Below are positions 52,471 to 62,167 of a stretch of DNA of 64,000 nucleotides, in pieces. The number at the start of each line of letters is the position of its first letter. Position 1 is the first letter of the stretch. The stretch comes from Oscillospiraceae bacterium (GTDB lineage: Bacteria; Bacillota; Clostridia; Oscillospirales; Oscillospiraceae), in NCBI GenBank assembly GCA_015068225.1, contig SVKX01000002.1, positions 94,674 to 158,673 of the forward strand, read 5' to 3'. Both the position numbers and the translations under genes were made by a program. The notes under the pieces are model-generated. The model saw only the letters and a program-made list of their open reading frames with translations. It searched no databases and was not told the DNA's origin.

Positions 52471-52502
52471 ACCGTCACCTCCTTAGGTTAATATTTTAGT
52501 AT

Positions 52503-53333
52503 TTAAGCCTGCTCCAAACTGCGCAGCATAGAGATCTCCTCCTGATAACCAGAAAGATCTGTAGGCGTTTCCAGAATCATGGGAAGCTTTGATAGCACAG
52601 GGTGGTTGACGATCCTGCGGAAGGTATCCAACCCCAGATTACCCTGACCGATACATTCGTGGCGGTCTTTGTGGCTGGATCTCTGGTTTTTGGAGTCGTT
52701 CAAATGAAGCGCACAAAGCCTATCCAGCCCCACTATGCGGTCAAATTCATCCAGCACACCGTCCAGATCATTCACAATATCATATCCGCCATCCCACACA
52801 TGGCAGGTGTCCAGACATACGCCCAGATGGTAACTACCCACCGCGTCAAGGATCGCCCGAAGCTGCTCAAATGTGCCGCCGATTTCACTGCCCTTGCCGG
52901 CCATGGTCTCCAGCAGAACTGTAACCGGGTATTCCGGGGCAAGCGCCTGTTTCATTGCATCTGCAATCTGGCTGATACCAGTTTCCGTACCTTGTCCTAC
53001 ATGGCAGCCGGGGTGAAAATTATAAAAATATCCCGGAATCGCAGCCATTCGCCGAAGATCATCACAAAGGATCTGGGCTGCAAATGCTCTGGCATCCGGA
53101 TCGGCAGTGCACAGATTCATAGTATACGAACCGTGGGCCACCAGCTTACCGAATCGGTGATCCTTTAATGCGGAAACCGCAGCTGCACAGTCGGCAGGAT
53201 CCTCCGGCTTTGCCTTGGAGCCTCTGGGATTTCTGGTAAAGAATGCGAAGGTGTTGGCTCCAATGCTCCGGGCCGTATTGACCATGGCAAGATTGCCCTC
53301 CGATGCGGATAAATGACAGCCAAGATAAAGCAT
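52503..53333 (-). CDS. nfo: Endonuclease IV (apurinic/apyrimidinic)
   Basis: 276 residues of the AP-endonuclease TIM barrel. 'LGCHLSASEGNLAMV' at the start, 'LVAHGSYTMNLCTADPD', 'VLLETMAGKGSEIGGTFEQL' and 'LGVCLDTCHVWDGGYDI' hold the metal ligands (His, Glu, Asp). It repairs abasic sites. GGAGGCGATCAA supports the ATG at 53333. It is divergent from the WYL regulator gene. Confidence 0.95.
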   Translation of the reverse strand: MLYLGCHLSASEGNLAMVNTARSIGANTFAFFTRNPRGSKAKPEDPADCAAAVSALKDHRFGKLVAHGSYTMNLCTADPDARAFAAQILCDDLRRMAAIPGYFYNFHPGCHVGQGTETGISQIADAMKQALAPEYPVTVLLETMAGKGSEIGGTFEQLRAILDAVGSYHLGVCLDTCHVWDGGYDIVNDLDGVLDEFDRIVGLDRLCALHLNDSKNQRSSHKDRHECIGQGNLGLDTFRRIVNHPVLSKLPMILETPTDLSGYQEEISMLRSLEQA

Positions 53334-53388
53334 TTGATCGCCTCCTTTTTTCAATAGGATACCACAGAGTGCAAAAAAAAGCAAATTA

Positions 53389-53420
53389 ACATTCCTTTAC
53401 AAAAGAATGTATGATATAAT
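53389..53420 (+). promoter_or_regulatory. Inverted repeat and TATAAT upstream of the WYL regulator
   Basis: ACATTC-(10 nt)-GAATGT (53389-53394 with 53405-53410) directly precedes TATAAT at 53415-53420. A candidate operator, for example for autoregulation. Confidence 0.4.
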
Positions 53421-53453
53421 TATAAAAAGACATGCCATTTTGAGGTGATCACC

Positions 53454-54431
53454 ATGCCCAAATCCGATAATCAGAAGCTGAAGATCCTGTATATTCTGGA
53501 CTACCTGCAAAAAAACTCCCACGAGGATCACCCCGTGAGAGCTGCTGACCTGATAAATATGCTGGATCGCCAGCACAATATTCGCTGTGACCGGAAAACC
53601 GTCTATTCCGATGTGGCAGCACTGATGGATTACGGTGTGGACATCGTTACCAAACCGGGAAAAAATGGCGGATATTACATTGCCTCCCGGAATTTTGAGC
53701 TTCCGGAGCTGAAGCTTTTGATCGATGCGGTACAATCCAGCCGGTATCTGACAGAGAAGAAATCCCGGGAACTGATCGAAAAGCTTTGCAAAGAGTGCAA
53801 TGTGTATGATGCAGGCCTTATGAAGCGCAATGTTCTGGTATCCGGCCGGGTCAAAAGTATGAATGAGACGATCTACTACAGTGTGGATACCATTCAGGAA
53901 GCGATTTCTCAAAACCGTCAAATTGGTTTCCGTTACTTTGACTGGGGCATGGACGGAAAGCGCCATTACCGGGAAAAGGACTATCAGGTAAGCCCCTACG
54001 GTCTGTGTCAGGACAACGAAAACTGCTACCTGCTTGCCCATTCTCCCCGCTACGGCATTACCTCTTACCGCATTGACCGGATGAGTGATATTCATCTGTC
54101 CGAAGAAACCCGTATCTCCTGTCCAGAGCTTTCTGGAAATGCCCTTTTGGAGCATGCTAACCGTCTGTTTCAAATGTATTCCGGTGATGCTGTGGATGTA
54201 AAAATGCGATTTCACAGAGATCTTATCAATGTGGTGATCGACCGGTTTGGGCGGGACACTATGCTGATTCCCGACGGAGCGGAACATTTTGTGTTTACTG
54301 TCCGCGTGGCAGTTTCTCCTATGTTCCTGAGCTGGGTCATCGGATTCGGCAAAAAAGCGCGGATCATCTATCCCCAGACTGTGGCCGATAAATGCAGACA
54401 GCTATGTCTGGAGGCACTGGATCAGGACTGA
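53454..54431 (+). CDS. WYL domain transcriptional regulator with N-terminal HTH
   Basis: 325 residues. An HTH_11-like N-terminus ('ILDYLQKNSHEDHPVRAADL', then 'RCDRKTVYSDVAALMDYGVDI') is followed by a WYL domain (about 140-225, with 'YQVSPYGLCQDNENCYLLAH' and 'YRIDRMSDI') and a WCX C-terminal part. WYL proteins sense ligands, often nucleic acids, and commonly control defence or DNA damage genes. No defence genes are adjacent; nfo is divergent. GAGGTGATCACC supports the ATG at 53454. Confidence 0.92.
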   Translation: MPKSDNQKLKILYILDYLQKNSHEDHPVRAADLINMLDRQHNIRCDRKTVYSDVAALMDYGVDIVTKPGKNGGYYIASRNFELPELKLLIDAVQSSRYLTEKKSRELIEKLCKECNVYDAGLMKRNVLVSGRVKSMNETIYYSVDTIQEAISQNRQIGFRYFDWGMDGKRHYREKDYQVSPYGLCQDNENCYLLAHSPRYGITSYRIDRMSDIHLSEETRISCPELSGNALLEHANRLFQMYSGDAVDVKMRFHRDLINVVIDRFGRDTMLIPDGAEHFVFTVRVAVSPMFLSWVIGFGKKARIIYPQTVADKCRQLCLEALDQD

Positions 54432-54913
54432 ATTTTTACAGAGGTGAAAAGCTCCTGCCAGGTTTCCTGCAGGCTTCCGGATTCCAATGCATGGGCCATG
54501 ACGCTGACACAGTAGTGATAGCTCCCATCGTCCATGATTACAGCCCTTCCTACCTGATCACCGGCCTCCCCTGCCGCTGTCCAGACACATTCATAGCGGC
54601 GGATCTGATCATTCACTGTCTCAATAACCGTCAGGCTGTCTTTTGTATAGCCTGTCAGGGACTGCAGCGTCCTGTTCAGATCCCCTGCTGACATTGTCTG
54701 CACCATGATCTCATAGCCGTCACAAAAATACAACTTTCCGTTTTCGCTTTCCATAACCGGCGATGCCGCATCCCCGGGAAGTGTCAGGGAAATCTGCGCC
54801 GGATCGGTTAGCTTCTGAGGCGCATACACATCCTTCATGGTTTCGAAATCCTCCACCGGTGCGCAGCCGCAAAGCATTATCATAAGTGCCGCAATGATCC
54901 ATAATCTTTTCAT
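54422..54913 (-). CDS. Small lipoprotein, unknown function
   Basis: 163 residues. Signal peptide with lipobox MLCGC (Cys near residue 17), then a soluble domain with 'PVMESENGKLYFCDGYEIMV' and 'YTKDSLTVIETVNDQIRRYE', which has a fold-like pattern of alternating strands. CAGGAGGTAGTATT precedes the ATG. It overlaps the end of the convergent WYL gene by 10 bp. I do not recognise the domain. Confidence 0.85.
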   Translation of the reverse strand: MKRLWIIAALMIMLCGCAPVEDFETMKDVYAPQKLTDPAQISLTLPGDAASPVMESENGKLYFCDGYEIMVQTMSAGDLNRTLQSLTGYTKDSLTVIETVNDQIRRYECVWTAAGEAGDQVGRAVIMDDGSYHYCVSVMAHALESGSLQETWQELFTSVKIQS

Positions 54914-54940
54914 AATACTACCTCCTGAAAGGAATTTTTC

Positions 54941-55201
54941 ATGTTCAAGAACTACCTGCTTATAGTAAATGTCACAGCACTCCTACTTATGCTTGCCGAC
55001 AAGTGGAAGGCGCAGCAGAAAGATCGGCGAATCCGGGAAAATGTGCTGATAACCGCAGCGGTTATTGGCGGAAGCATTGGCATTTGGGCAGGGATGTATC
55101 TGTTTCGGCACAAAACAAAGCATCTTAAGTTTGCCCTTGGGATTCCGGTTATTCTAGCCTTGCAGATCCTGATCGGTATGTGCATACACCCATTCATGTA
55201 A
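54941..55201 (+). CDS. DUF1294 membrane protein (YsdA-like)
   Basis: 86 residues, three membrane segments. 'ADKWKAQQKDRRIRENVLIT' and 'GGSIGIWAGMYLFRHKTKH' are the DUF1294 signature (DKxxA...RIPE; HKT.K). AAAGGAATTTTTC precedes the ATG. Function unknown. It is divergent from the lipoprotein gene with only 27 bp between the starts. Confidence 0.9.
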   Translation: MFKNYLLIVNVTALLLMLADKWKAQQKDRRIRENVLITAAVIGGSIGIWAGMYLFRHKTKHLKFALGIPVILALQILIGMCIHPFM

Positions 55202-55202
55202 A

Positions 55203-55227
55203 AACGCACCGGGAAAACCGGTGCGTT
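55203..55227. terminator. Bidirectional terminator
   Basis: A 10-bp stem AACGCACCGG/CCGGTGCGTT with a GAAAA loop; TTTT on the plus side, TTTT on the minus side, between convergent genes. Confidence 0.88.
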
Positions 55228-55231
55228 TTTT

Positions 55232-56209
55232 CTATACGATTACTGAAAGTAACAGGGGCAGCAGAATGTTTGCTCCCATAATACAGGTGAAAACGATGAC
55301 CGACGGCGAGGAAAAAAAGCTCTTCAGGCACCATGGGTGCATTCTGCCCGATCGCATATATGCAATCAGTTCTTTTCGTTTCACAGTCATGATCAGAATC
55401 GCAGCAATGGTGCAGCCCCATATCAACGCAAGGAATATCATCTCCTGCGCCATAGCTGGCAGGAATTGTGTGATCCGTCCCAGGGAATCGCCCAGCAGCA
55501 GATTGTTGACCATATGCAGCACCATAGCCCATCCCATGGAATACTCTGCAGCAACATAACCCAGCACCAGACCTACCGCAAATGCATAAGGGGACTGGAC
55601 AATATTCCCGTGAAACATACCAAACAGATACGCCGATGCAAAGATCGCAAACTTCTTGCCATAGGGCTGCAGGGTACGCAGGATCAGTCCGCGGAACAAA
55701 ACTTCCTCAAAAACAGGTGCTGCCAGGGATACATACAAAAACATACTCAAGCTATCCGGCACTGCGGTTGCACTTTCCAGAGATTCCATGATGGACATGT
55801 CAAAGAGGTTGAAAATCCATTCCATTCCCTCTGTCACCAGCTGGAAAAGCGCCTGTCCGCTGATAAATATGCAGGTCAATGCAGCAAAGCTTCCCGGTTT
55901 CATGGGGCGGTCGGCTTTCCATATTTCCACAAAACAGAAATGCGTTTTTTTCCATATAAGCAACGCCACAAATCCAATAATGGAGGCAAAAATGTAGCCC
56001 CAGCCGTTGCTCATGATCCTGTGTATCATTGCATCTGTTAACGCATCCATTCCTGCGTCGGATTGCATAGAGCCAAGAGCAAAAACAACCGCATCAGCAA
56101 TGGCAACCAGAATAACCGCCACATTCATGATCCCATAGTAGATCAGCAGCGCCAGTGTCGGTTTTCCGAATTCACGGCGCAGCCTTTGACAGACGATCAG
56201 TTTATGCAT
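55232..56209 (-). CDS. CPBP family intramembrane metalloprotease (Abi-like)
   Basis: 325 residues with about eight membrane segments. Motifs 'VFEEVLFRGLIL' (EExxxR), 'LFGMFHGN' (FxxxH) and 'HMVNNLLL' (HxxxN) form the CPBP/CAAX protease site, in the second half (about 165-260). Members cleave membrane peptides or mature bacteriocins; no bacteriocin genes are near. It overlaps the upstream FAD oxidoreductase gene by 8 nt, so it is last in that run. Confidence 0.9.
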   Translation of the reverse strand: MHKLIVCQRLRREFGKPTLALLIYYGIMNVAVILVAIADAVVFALGSMQSDAGMDALTDAMIHRIMSNGWGYIFASIIGFVALLIWKKTHFCFVEIWKADRPMKPGSFAALTCIFISGQALFQLVTEGMEWIFNLFDMSIMESLESATAVPDSLSMFLYVSLAAPVFEEVLFRGLILRTLQPYGKKFAIFASAYLFGMFHGNIVQSPYAFAVGLVLGYVAAEYSMGWAMVLHMVNNLLLGDSLGRITQFLPAMAQEMIFLALIWGCTIAAILIMTVKRKELIAYMRSGRMHPWCLKSFFSSPSVIVFTCIMGANILLPLLLSVIV

Positions 56210-57791
56210 GTTCTGTTTCCTCCAATGCAGTAATCAGCGCCTCCGCGGACAAAATCCCATCCACTGCCGCCGACATAATACCACCGGCATAGCCGGCACC
56301 TTCTCCGGTGGGATACAATCCCCTGATCGCGGACTGTCTGGTCTCGTCCCGCAGAATCCGCACCGGCGAAGAACTTCTGGTCTCCGGTCCGGTAAGGACA
56401 GCATCCTCCGAAGAAAAGCCGGAAAGCTTTTTATCCAGCATGGGAAGCGCTTTCTCGATGGCCGACGCGAATTTTTCAGGAAGCACACTGTGCAGATCGC
56501 ACCAGTACACCCCTGGCCGGTAAGTGGGCGTCACGGATCCGGGTCCGTGAGATGGCTGATGATTTAGAAAATCCCCCACCCTTTGCGCCGGTGCCCGATA
56601 GCTTCCGCTGACCGCAAAAGCGCGCTGTTCGATCTGCCTCTGCCAGTGCATACCACCAAGCGGGCCTTCATAGGGAAATTCCGACGGATTTACCGTAACC
56701 AGCAATGCTGCATTGGCATTTTCCCCGTCCCGGTCCGCGTTACTCATACCGTTGGTGACGATGCCACCCTCCTCCGAGGCTGCCGCCACCACATATCCAC
56801 CGGGACACATACAGAAGGTGTATACCGTTTCATCATCGAGATGCTGCACCAGCTTGTAATCCGCCGGCGGCAGCGGCAGGTCTGTGCTTCCGTACTGTGC
56901 ATAGTCCACCATGCCCTGCTTATGTTCGATCCGGACACCCATGGCAAAGGGCTTGGGCTCCATAGGAACATCCATCGTTTCCAGCATGGCAAAGGTATCC
57001 CGTGCGCTGTGTCCGATGGCAAGGATCACATGGTCGCAATTGATGATAGAGCCATCCATAAGCTCCACACCACAAATGCAGCCTCCGGACAGCCGGAAAC
57101 CTGTGACCTTTGTATCAAAGCGAACCTCACCGCCGAGGGAGATCACTTCACGGCGGAGATTCCGTACTACATCCACCAGAACATCCGTGCCGATGTGGGG
57201 CTTTGCATCATACAAAATGTCTTCTCTGGCGCCGAACTTTACAAACTGCTCCAGAATCCAACCGATCCGCACATTGTTGACTCCGGTATTGAGCTTGCCA
57301 TCAGAGAATGTGCCTGCGCCGCCCTCGCCAAACTGAATATTTGTGCCTTCATCCAATTCGCCGGTGGCGAAAAAATGCTCCACCTTTTCCCTGCGCTGCT
57401 CTACGCAGCTGCCCCGTTCCAAGACGATAGGTTTTAATCCGGCTTTTGCCAGCAGCAGTGCGGCAAACATACCCGCAGGGCCAAAACCCACGACAACAGG
57501 CCGCTTTTCCGGTTGCACACTGGTGCGGGGCACAGAATAATAGGTCTTTTCCGCCATAGATGCCCGCTTGCATCTGCTTCCGGCCAGAATCTTGCGCTCA
57601 TTTCCCGATACGGAGACATCCACCGTATAGATAATGCGAACATCCGGTTTTTTTCTTGCATCTACGGAGCGGCGAATAATAGAAATCCCTTTGATCTTTG
57701 ATGCAGAAATCTTGAGCAGCTGTGCAGCCTCATATACAAGCTGATTGGGGTCATGCTCTGGTGGCATAGATATATCCCGAATGCGAATCAT
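56202..57791 (-). CDS. FAD-dependent dehydrogenase (COG2509 type)
   Basis: 529 residues. The small N-terminal domain ('LLKISASKIKGISIIRRSVD') is followed by a Rossmann FAD site 'VVVGFGPAGMFAALLLAKAG' near residues 95-115 and 'FGEGGAGTFSDGKLNTGVNN'. These are typical of the uncharacterised NAD(FAD)-utilising dehydrogenases. The substrate is unknown. GGAGGTGGCGCT supports the ATG at 57791, overlapping the end of the next upstream gene by 4 nt. Confidence 0.92.
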   Translation of the reverse strand: MIRIRDISMPPEHDPNQLVYEAAQLLKISASKIKGISIIRRSVDARKKPDVRIIYTVDVSVSGNERKILAGSRCKRASMAEKTYYSVPRTSVQPEKRPVVVGFGPAGMFAALLLAKAGLKPIVLERGSCVEQRREKVEHFFATGELDEGTNIQFGEGGAGTFSDGKLNTGVNNVRIGWILEQFVKFGAREDILYDAKPHIGTDVLVDVVRNLRREVISLGGEVRFDTKVTGFRLSGGCICGVELMDGSIINCDHVILAIGHSARDTFAMLETMDVPMEPKPFAMGVRIEHKQGMVDYAQYGSTDLPLPPADYKLVQHLDDETVYTFCMCPGGYVVAAASEEGGIVTNGMSNADRDGENANAALLVTVNPSEFPYEGPLGGMHWQRQIEQRAFAVSGSYRAPAQRVGDFLNHQPSHGPGSVTPTYRPGVYWCDLHSVLPEKFASAIEKALPMLDKKLSGFSSEDAVLTGPETRSSSPVRILRDETRQSAIRGLYPTGEGAGYAGGIMSAAVDGILSAEALITALEETEHA

Positions 57792-59002
57792 AGCGCCACC
57801 TCCGCCGCATTTGCTCCCGCAAGGATGCCGGAGCTCCACGCCCACTGCAGATTATAGCCGCCGCAGTCGCCGTCAATGTCCAAAACCTCGCCACAGGCGT
57901 ACAGGCAGGGTACAAGCAGACTTTGCATCGTCACCGGGTCAAACTGTGCTGTCAACGCACCGCCAGCTGTGACCTGCGCAGCGTCCATACCCAGAGGCTC
58001 TGTAAGCTGCACCTCAAGAGATTTTGCAACTTTACAGACCTCTTGCAGCGATTCATCACTCAGATCTGCTATTCTTTGAGTAAGGCGAATGCCTGCTGCA
58101 GCAGTAATCACCCGTCCAAGGCGGTTATGAAGAATGCCGGTCAAAAGTTCTTCTGCCCCCAGCTGGCTATTTTTCCGTCGCTTTAATTCCAGCAGAAGCT
58201 CACCTTCCGGTATATCCGGCAGAAGGTCCAGCCGGCATACCCAGCATCCTGCTCCCTGACATACATCCCGGGAAACTTCAAAGATCACAGGGCCGGAAAG
58301 TCCCTGTTCTGTAAACTGCAGTTCGCCTTCGCTCTGGCTGTGAAGGCAGCCATCGTGATAGATCGCGGCATGACAATTGGCGCGAACACCCTTTAGTGCA
58401 GCGCAGCCACTCCAGTCGCTTTTGATCTGCACAAGGGCAGGACGCAGCTTTGTAATACGGTGACCGAAGCCTTTCAGGATCTGATATCCAGAGATGGAGC
58501 CGCCCAGCTTTGTGCCTGCCAGTCCGCCGCAAGCGATGATCAGCCGGTCACAGAAATGCTTCTGCCCAGCTCCTTCCACGAGAAAGCCATTTTCAGCCTT
58601 TCTGACTTTGGTCACCTCAAAGCCGGTAAGCAGCTGAATATTGGACTTTTGCAGGGCAAAACGAAGGACATCTACTACAGAATTTGCCTGATCGGAATAG
58701 GGATAAACCCGTCCGGAAGGCTCCGCAGTAACATAAAGACCCAGATCCTGAAACCATTTCAGAGTTTTGTCCACGCCGATCTTATCCAGAGCATGCCGCA
58801 CAAAGGAAGATTCTTCCCCATGATAGCTCTCTGCGCAAGCATGAAGATTCGTCAAATTGCAGCGGCCATTGCCCGTCGCCTGAAGCTTGCGGCCGACTCT
58901 TGCCTGTCTTTCAAAAAGGAGCACCTGGGCGGACGCATTCTCAGATGCGGCGATGGCCGCTGCCATGCCGGAAGCGCCTGCGCCGATAATTCCAATTACC
59001 AT
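57788..59002 (-). CDS. NAD(P)/FAD-dependent oxidoreductase (HI0933/YhiN-like)
   Basis: 404 residues. 'GIIGAGASGMAAAIAASENA' is the dinucleotide-binding start and 'GRKLQATGNGRCNLTN' is the family signature. The C-terminus 'GEVLDIDGDCGGYNLQWAWS' with the following SSG is also typical. Flavoprotein of unknown substrate. The ATG at 59002 has AGGTGAAGGA upstream. It is first of three coupled minus-strand genes that end with the CPBP protease. Confidence 0.93.
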   Translation of the reverse strand: MVIGIIGAGASGMAAAIAASENASAQVLLFERQARVGRKLQATGNGRCNLTNLHACAESYHGEESSFVRHALDKIGVDKTLKWFQDLGLYVTAEPSGRVYPYSDQANSVVDVLRFALQKSNIQLLTGFEVTKVRKAENGFLVEGAGQKHFCDRLIIACGGLAGTKLGGSISGYQILKGFGHRITKLRPALVQIKSDWSGCAALKGVRANCHAAIYHDGCLHSQSEGELQFTEQGLSGPVIFEVSRDVCQGAGCWVCRLDLLPDIPEGELLLELKRRKNSQLGAEELLTGILHNRLGRVITAAAGIRLTQRIADLSDESLQEVCKVAKSLEVQLTEPLGMDAAQVTAGGALTAQFDPVTMQSLLVPCLYACGEVLDIDGDCGGYNLQWAWSSGILAGANAAEVAL

Positions 59003-59064
59003 TCCTTCACCTGCTTTCTTTGTATCATTATACTGCAAGCCAAACAAAGACACAAGGAAAATTC

Positions 59065-59093
59065 TTGCCAAAGCCCCAAATATATGCTACACT
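59065..59093 (+). promoter_or_regulatory. Promoter of the GH78-ylmH-DUF896 operon
   Basis: TTGCCA, a 17-bp spacer and TACACT, 31 bp before the GH78 ATG. Confidence 0.72.
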
Positions 59094-59123
59094 TCCCTTA
59101 AATATACTGTATGGAGGCAGTCC

Positions 59124-61376
59124 ATGTTTTTATCTGACCGTTTTGTTTGTGCCACAAACGAGTATTCCCAGCTGGACACATCTGTTCCTGCCCCGTATCT
59201 GCGCCGGGAGTTTGACTACGACGGCAGCTCTACTGCAGAGCTAACTGTTACAGGGCTAGGCTTTTATGAGCTCTTCATCAATGGCATAAAGATTACCCAT
59301 GGCCGCCTCAGTCCCTACATCTCAAACTCCAGCCAACTGGTCTACTATGACTGCTATGACATTCGCCCTTATCTCGTAAAGGGTTGCAACGCTATTGGTG
59401 TGCTGCTGGGTAACGGTATGCAGAACTGCTTCGGTGGCTTTGTTTGGGATTTTGATAAAACGCCCCACCGTACCGCTCCGCTGCTTGCCTTAGCTCTGGA
59501 ACTGGACGGACATCTGGTACTGGAAGCAGATGAGCAATTTTTGACCCACCCATCCCCCATCCTGGAGGATGATCTTCGACTTGGCGAGCAATATGATGCC
59601 CGCAGGGAGCTTCCCGGCTGGAACCTCCCCGGCTTTGATGCAAGCGGTTGGACGCCTGCTATACCCGTACCGTCTCCCAAGGGCGAAAAACGGCTAAACC
59701 GAATCCATCCTATCAAGGTATGGAAGGAGCTGGCACCGGTCAATATTTGGCAGGAGGACAATTCCTATATCTACGATTTCGGCGAGAATCTGGCAGGTGT
59801 TGTCCGCCTGACGGTAGACGGTCAGCCCGGTCAAGAAATACACATGGTCTTTGGCGAGAAGCTGGTGGATGGAAAATTCCATTGGGAAAATATATCTTTT
59901 ATCCGTCCGGAATATGCGAATATGCGCAGATACTGGCAAGAGGATGTTTACATCTGCAAGGGCCAGCATGCAGAAACCTATACTCCCAGCTTCACCTACC
60001 ATGGCTTCCGCTATGTGCAGGTCAAGGGGCTTACAGCAGCTCAGGCCACAAAGCAACTTCTTCGATACCTTGTGTTCAACACCGAAATGCATCAAAATGG
60101 CAGTTTCCAGTGCTCTGATCCCATCCTGAACCGAATTCAGGATATGACATGCAATTCCACCATTTCCAATTTCCACCACTTCCCTACCGACTGTCCCCAC
60201 CGGGAAAAGAACGGATGGGCATTTGACGCTGCCATCTCCACTGAGCAGACTCTTATGAACTGGGATATAGAGGAAAACTATCAGCAGTGGCAGCAATGCG
60301 TCTGTGCTGCGCAGGATGAACTCGGTGCCCTGCCCGGTATCATTCCCACCTGGGGTTGGGGATTCCACTGGGGTAATGGCCCGGCCTGGGACTCCGTGCT
60401 GACCAACATACCTTACCAGTTGCTGCGCTACCGTGGCGATAAGCAAACCGTCCGGGACTCTGCTGCGGCATTTGTAAAATATTTTAACTATCTGGACACC
60501 AGAAAGGACGAACGCGGTCTCATCGAATTTGGTCTGGGTGACTGGGTAGATCCCAGCGGTTCAGCCAGTTATGGATCTGATGTGCGCGCTCCCTTGGTAG
60601 TCACCGCCAGCTGTTATGCCATGGAGAACGCCCGTCAGGCAGCTCAGGCTCTGGAGGCTGTGGGCATGTCTGCCGAAGCCGACCTCTGCCATGACTTCTA
60701 TGATCGCATGAAAGCCGCTATCCGGACACATCTTATCGATTGGAATACATTCACTGTCCACGGCAACTGTCAGGGCGCTCAGGCTGTGGGTATCTTTTAC
60801 GGTGTTATGACTGAGGATGAGCAGAAGAAAGCAACCGCTGTACTGGTAGATATGATCCACCGAGACAATGACCACATTGCCTGTGGCATCCTGGGCAGCC
60901 GTGTCATTTTCCATGTATTGACCAAATTTGGTTATGGAGATCTGGCATACAAAATGATCACCCAGCCGGATGCTCCCTCCTATGGCTACTGGGTCAACAA
61001 AGGGCTTTCCACACTTGAAGAGCACATGGCAGAGGATGCCTCCCAGAACCACCACTTTTTTGGCTTTGTCAGTGCTTGGTTCCTGAAGGAAATCTGTGGA
61101 ATTGAGTATAACGAAGCTCTTTCTGACGAAAAGTCCGTCTGTTTCCGCCCCCATTTCCTCACAGCTCTGGACTATGCTGAAGGTTGGTTCTGTACACCGG
61201 AAGGCAGGCTCAGCAGCGGATATATGCGCGTCAGCAACGGCATTACTCTAACGCTGGAGGTTCCCGCAGGTGTTCACGCTGTATGCTCTCTTCCGGAAGG
61301 CTGGACAGACGCTCTGGGAAGAACAGAATTTACTGCCGCCTCCGGAGAATATCAGCTGGTAAAAACACATGATTAA
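59124..61376 (+). CDS. Alpha-L-rhamnosidase (GH78 family)
   Basis: 750 residues, no signal peptide, so cytoplasmic. N-terminal beta domain ('YELFINGIKITHGRLSPYIS'), then an (alpha/alpha)6 barrel with 'DCPHREKNGWAFDAAISTEQ' (the DCPxR motif holding the general acid region) and 'EFGLGDWVDPSG', and a C-terminal beta domain. It removes terminal rhamnose from oligosaccharides or plant glycosides taken up by the cell. GGAGGCAGTCC supports the ATG at 59124; the longer upstream open frame is antisense to the HI0933 gene. It overlaps the next gene by 8 nt. Confidence 0.92.
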   Translation: MFLSDRFVCATNEYSQLDTSVPAPYLRREFDYDGSSTAELTVTGLGFYELFINGIKITHGRLSPYISNSSQLVYYDCYDIRPYLVKGCNAIGVLLGNGMQNCFGGFVWDFDKTPHRTAPLLALALELDGHLVLEADEQFLTHPSPILEDDLRLGEQYDARRELPGWNLPGFDASGWTPAIPVPSPKGEKRLNRIHPIKVWKELAPVNIWQEDNSYIYDFGENLAGVVRLTVDGQPGQEIHMVFGEKLVDGKFHWENISFIRPEYANMRRYWQEDVYICKGQHAETYTPSFTYHGFRYVQVKGLTAAQATKQLLRYLVFNTEMHQNGSFQCSDPILNRIQDMTCNSTISNFHHFPTDCPHREKNGWAFDAAISTEQTLMNWDIEENYQQWQQCVCAAQDELGALPGIIPTWGWGFHWGNGPAWDSVLTNIPYQLLRYRGDKQTVRDSAAAFVKYFNYLDTRKDERGLIEFGLGDWVDPSGSASYGSDVRAPLVVTASCYAMENARQAAQALEAVGMSAEADLCHDFYDRMKAAIRTHLIDWNTFTVHGNCQGAQAVGIFYGVMTEDEQKKATAVLVDMIHRDNDHIACGILGSRVIFHVLTKFGYGDLAYKMITQPDAPSYGYWVNKGLSTLEEHMAEDASQNHHFFGFVSAWFLKEICGIEYNEALSDEKSVCFRPHFLTALDYAEGWFCTPEGRLSSGYMRVSNGITLTLEVPAGVHAVCSLPEGWTDALGRTEFTAASGEYQLVKTHD

Positions 61377-62157
61377 CAGAAGTAATATTGAGAAGATTGC
61401 CCACTCACCTGAGGATAAGCTGCTGCTTGCCAAGCTTTGGGACAAGATCCACTCCGGGATCCTGCGAAACATCCCATCCCATACGCCTTTTCTTTCTCCC
61501 GGGGAGCAGGAAATGGCCCGTTATCTTTTCGGCAATGTGCAGGGACTTCATTTTTTTGGCGGATACGAGGATGCCGAGCGAAAAATGCTGGTATATCTTC
61601 CGGACTATTTGGACGAATCCTGTCTGTATGAGGAAGATTCTCCTATGGTCTGCCTGCGATCCTCTTTTTATCAGCTGGATGCACCTACCCATCGGGATTT
61701 TTTAGGCGCACTGATGGGCTGCGGGATCGCAAGAGAATCTATCGGGGATATTTGTGTCGGAAACGCATCCTGCGATCTTTTTGTTTCCGCAGAGATCGCA
61801 ACCTTTGTTCTGCATAATCTTCTCAGTGCCGGACGGGCAAAGCTAACAATGAAGACGGTTTCCCTGAAAGAGGCTGTTGTGCCTGTACAGGAGGTAAAGC
61901 AGATCCATGATACACTTGCTTCCCTGCGGCTGGACAGCGTTGTCTCCTCCGGTTTCCGGATTGGAAGAAGCATGGCTTCCCAGCACATTTGCGCCGGCAA
62001 GGTATCTATCGATGGTCTTCCCTGCGAAAAGCCGGATAAACCCGTTGCAGAGGGCGCTAAAATTTCCCTGCGTGGTGCAGGTAAAATCAAATTGGAGGCT
62101 GTCAATGGCCAGACAAAAAAGGGCCGTATTTCTGTGGTGATCCACCGCTACATGTGA
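61369..62157 (+). CDS. YlmH family S4-domain RNA-binding protein
   Basis: 262 residues. A two-domain N-terminal region ('FLSPGEQEMARYLFGNVQGL', 'DFLGALMGCGIARESIGDI') is followed by an S4 domain (about 180-245: 'LRLDSVVSSGFRIGRSMASQ'). YlmH binds free 50S subunits and helps rescue peptidyl-tRNA. It is usually near divIVA; here it is coupled to a GH78 gene and to DUF896 downstream, an odd association. Confidence 0.92.
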   Translation: MINRSNIEKIAHSPEDKLLLAKLWDKIHSGILRNIPSHTPFLSPGEQEMARYLFGNVQGLHFFGGYEDAERKMLVYLPDYLDESCLYEEDSPMVCLRSSFYQLDAPTHRDFLGALMGCGIARESIGDICVGNASCDLFVSAEIATFVLHNLLSAGRAKLTMKTVSLKEAVVPVQEVKQIHDTLASLRLDSVVSSGFRIGRSMASQHICAGKVSIDGLPCEKPDKPVAEGAKISLRGAGKIKLEAVNGQTKKGRISVVIHRYM

Positions 62158-62167
62158 GGTTTGAACG

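Noticed and set aside
55232..56209. Bacteriocin immunity or maturation system around the CPBP protease
   Set aside because: No small leader-type peptide, radical SAM or ABC exporter genes are near; neighbours are FAD oxidoreductases.
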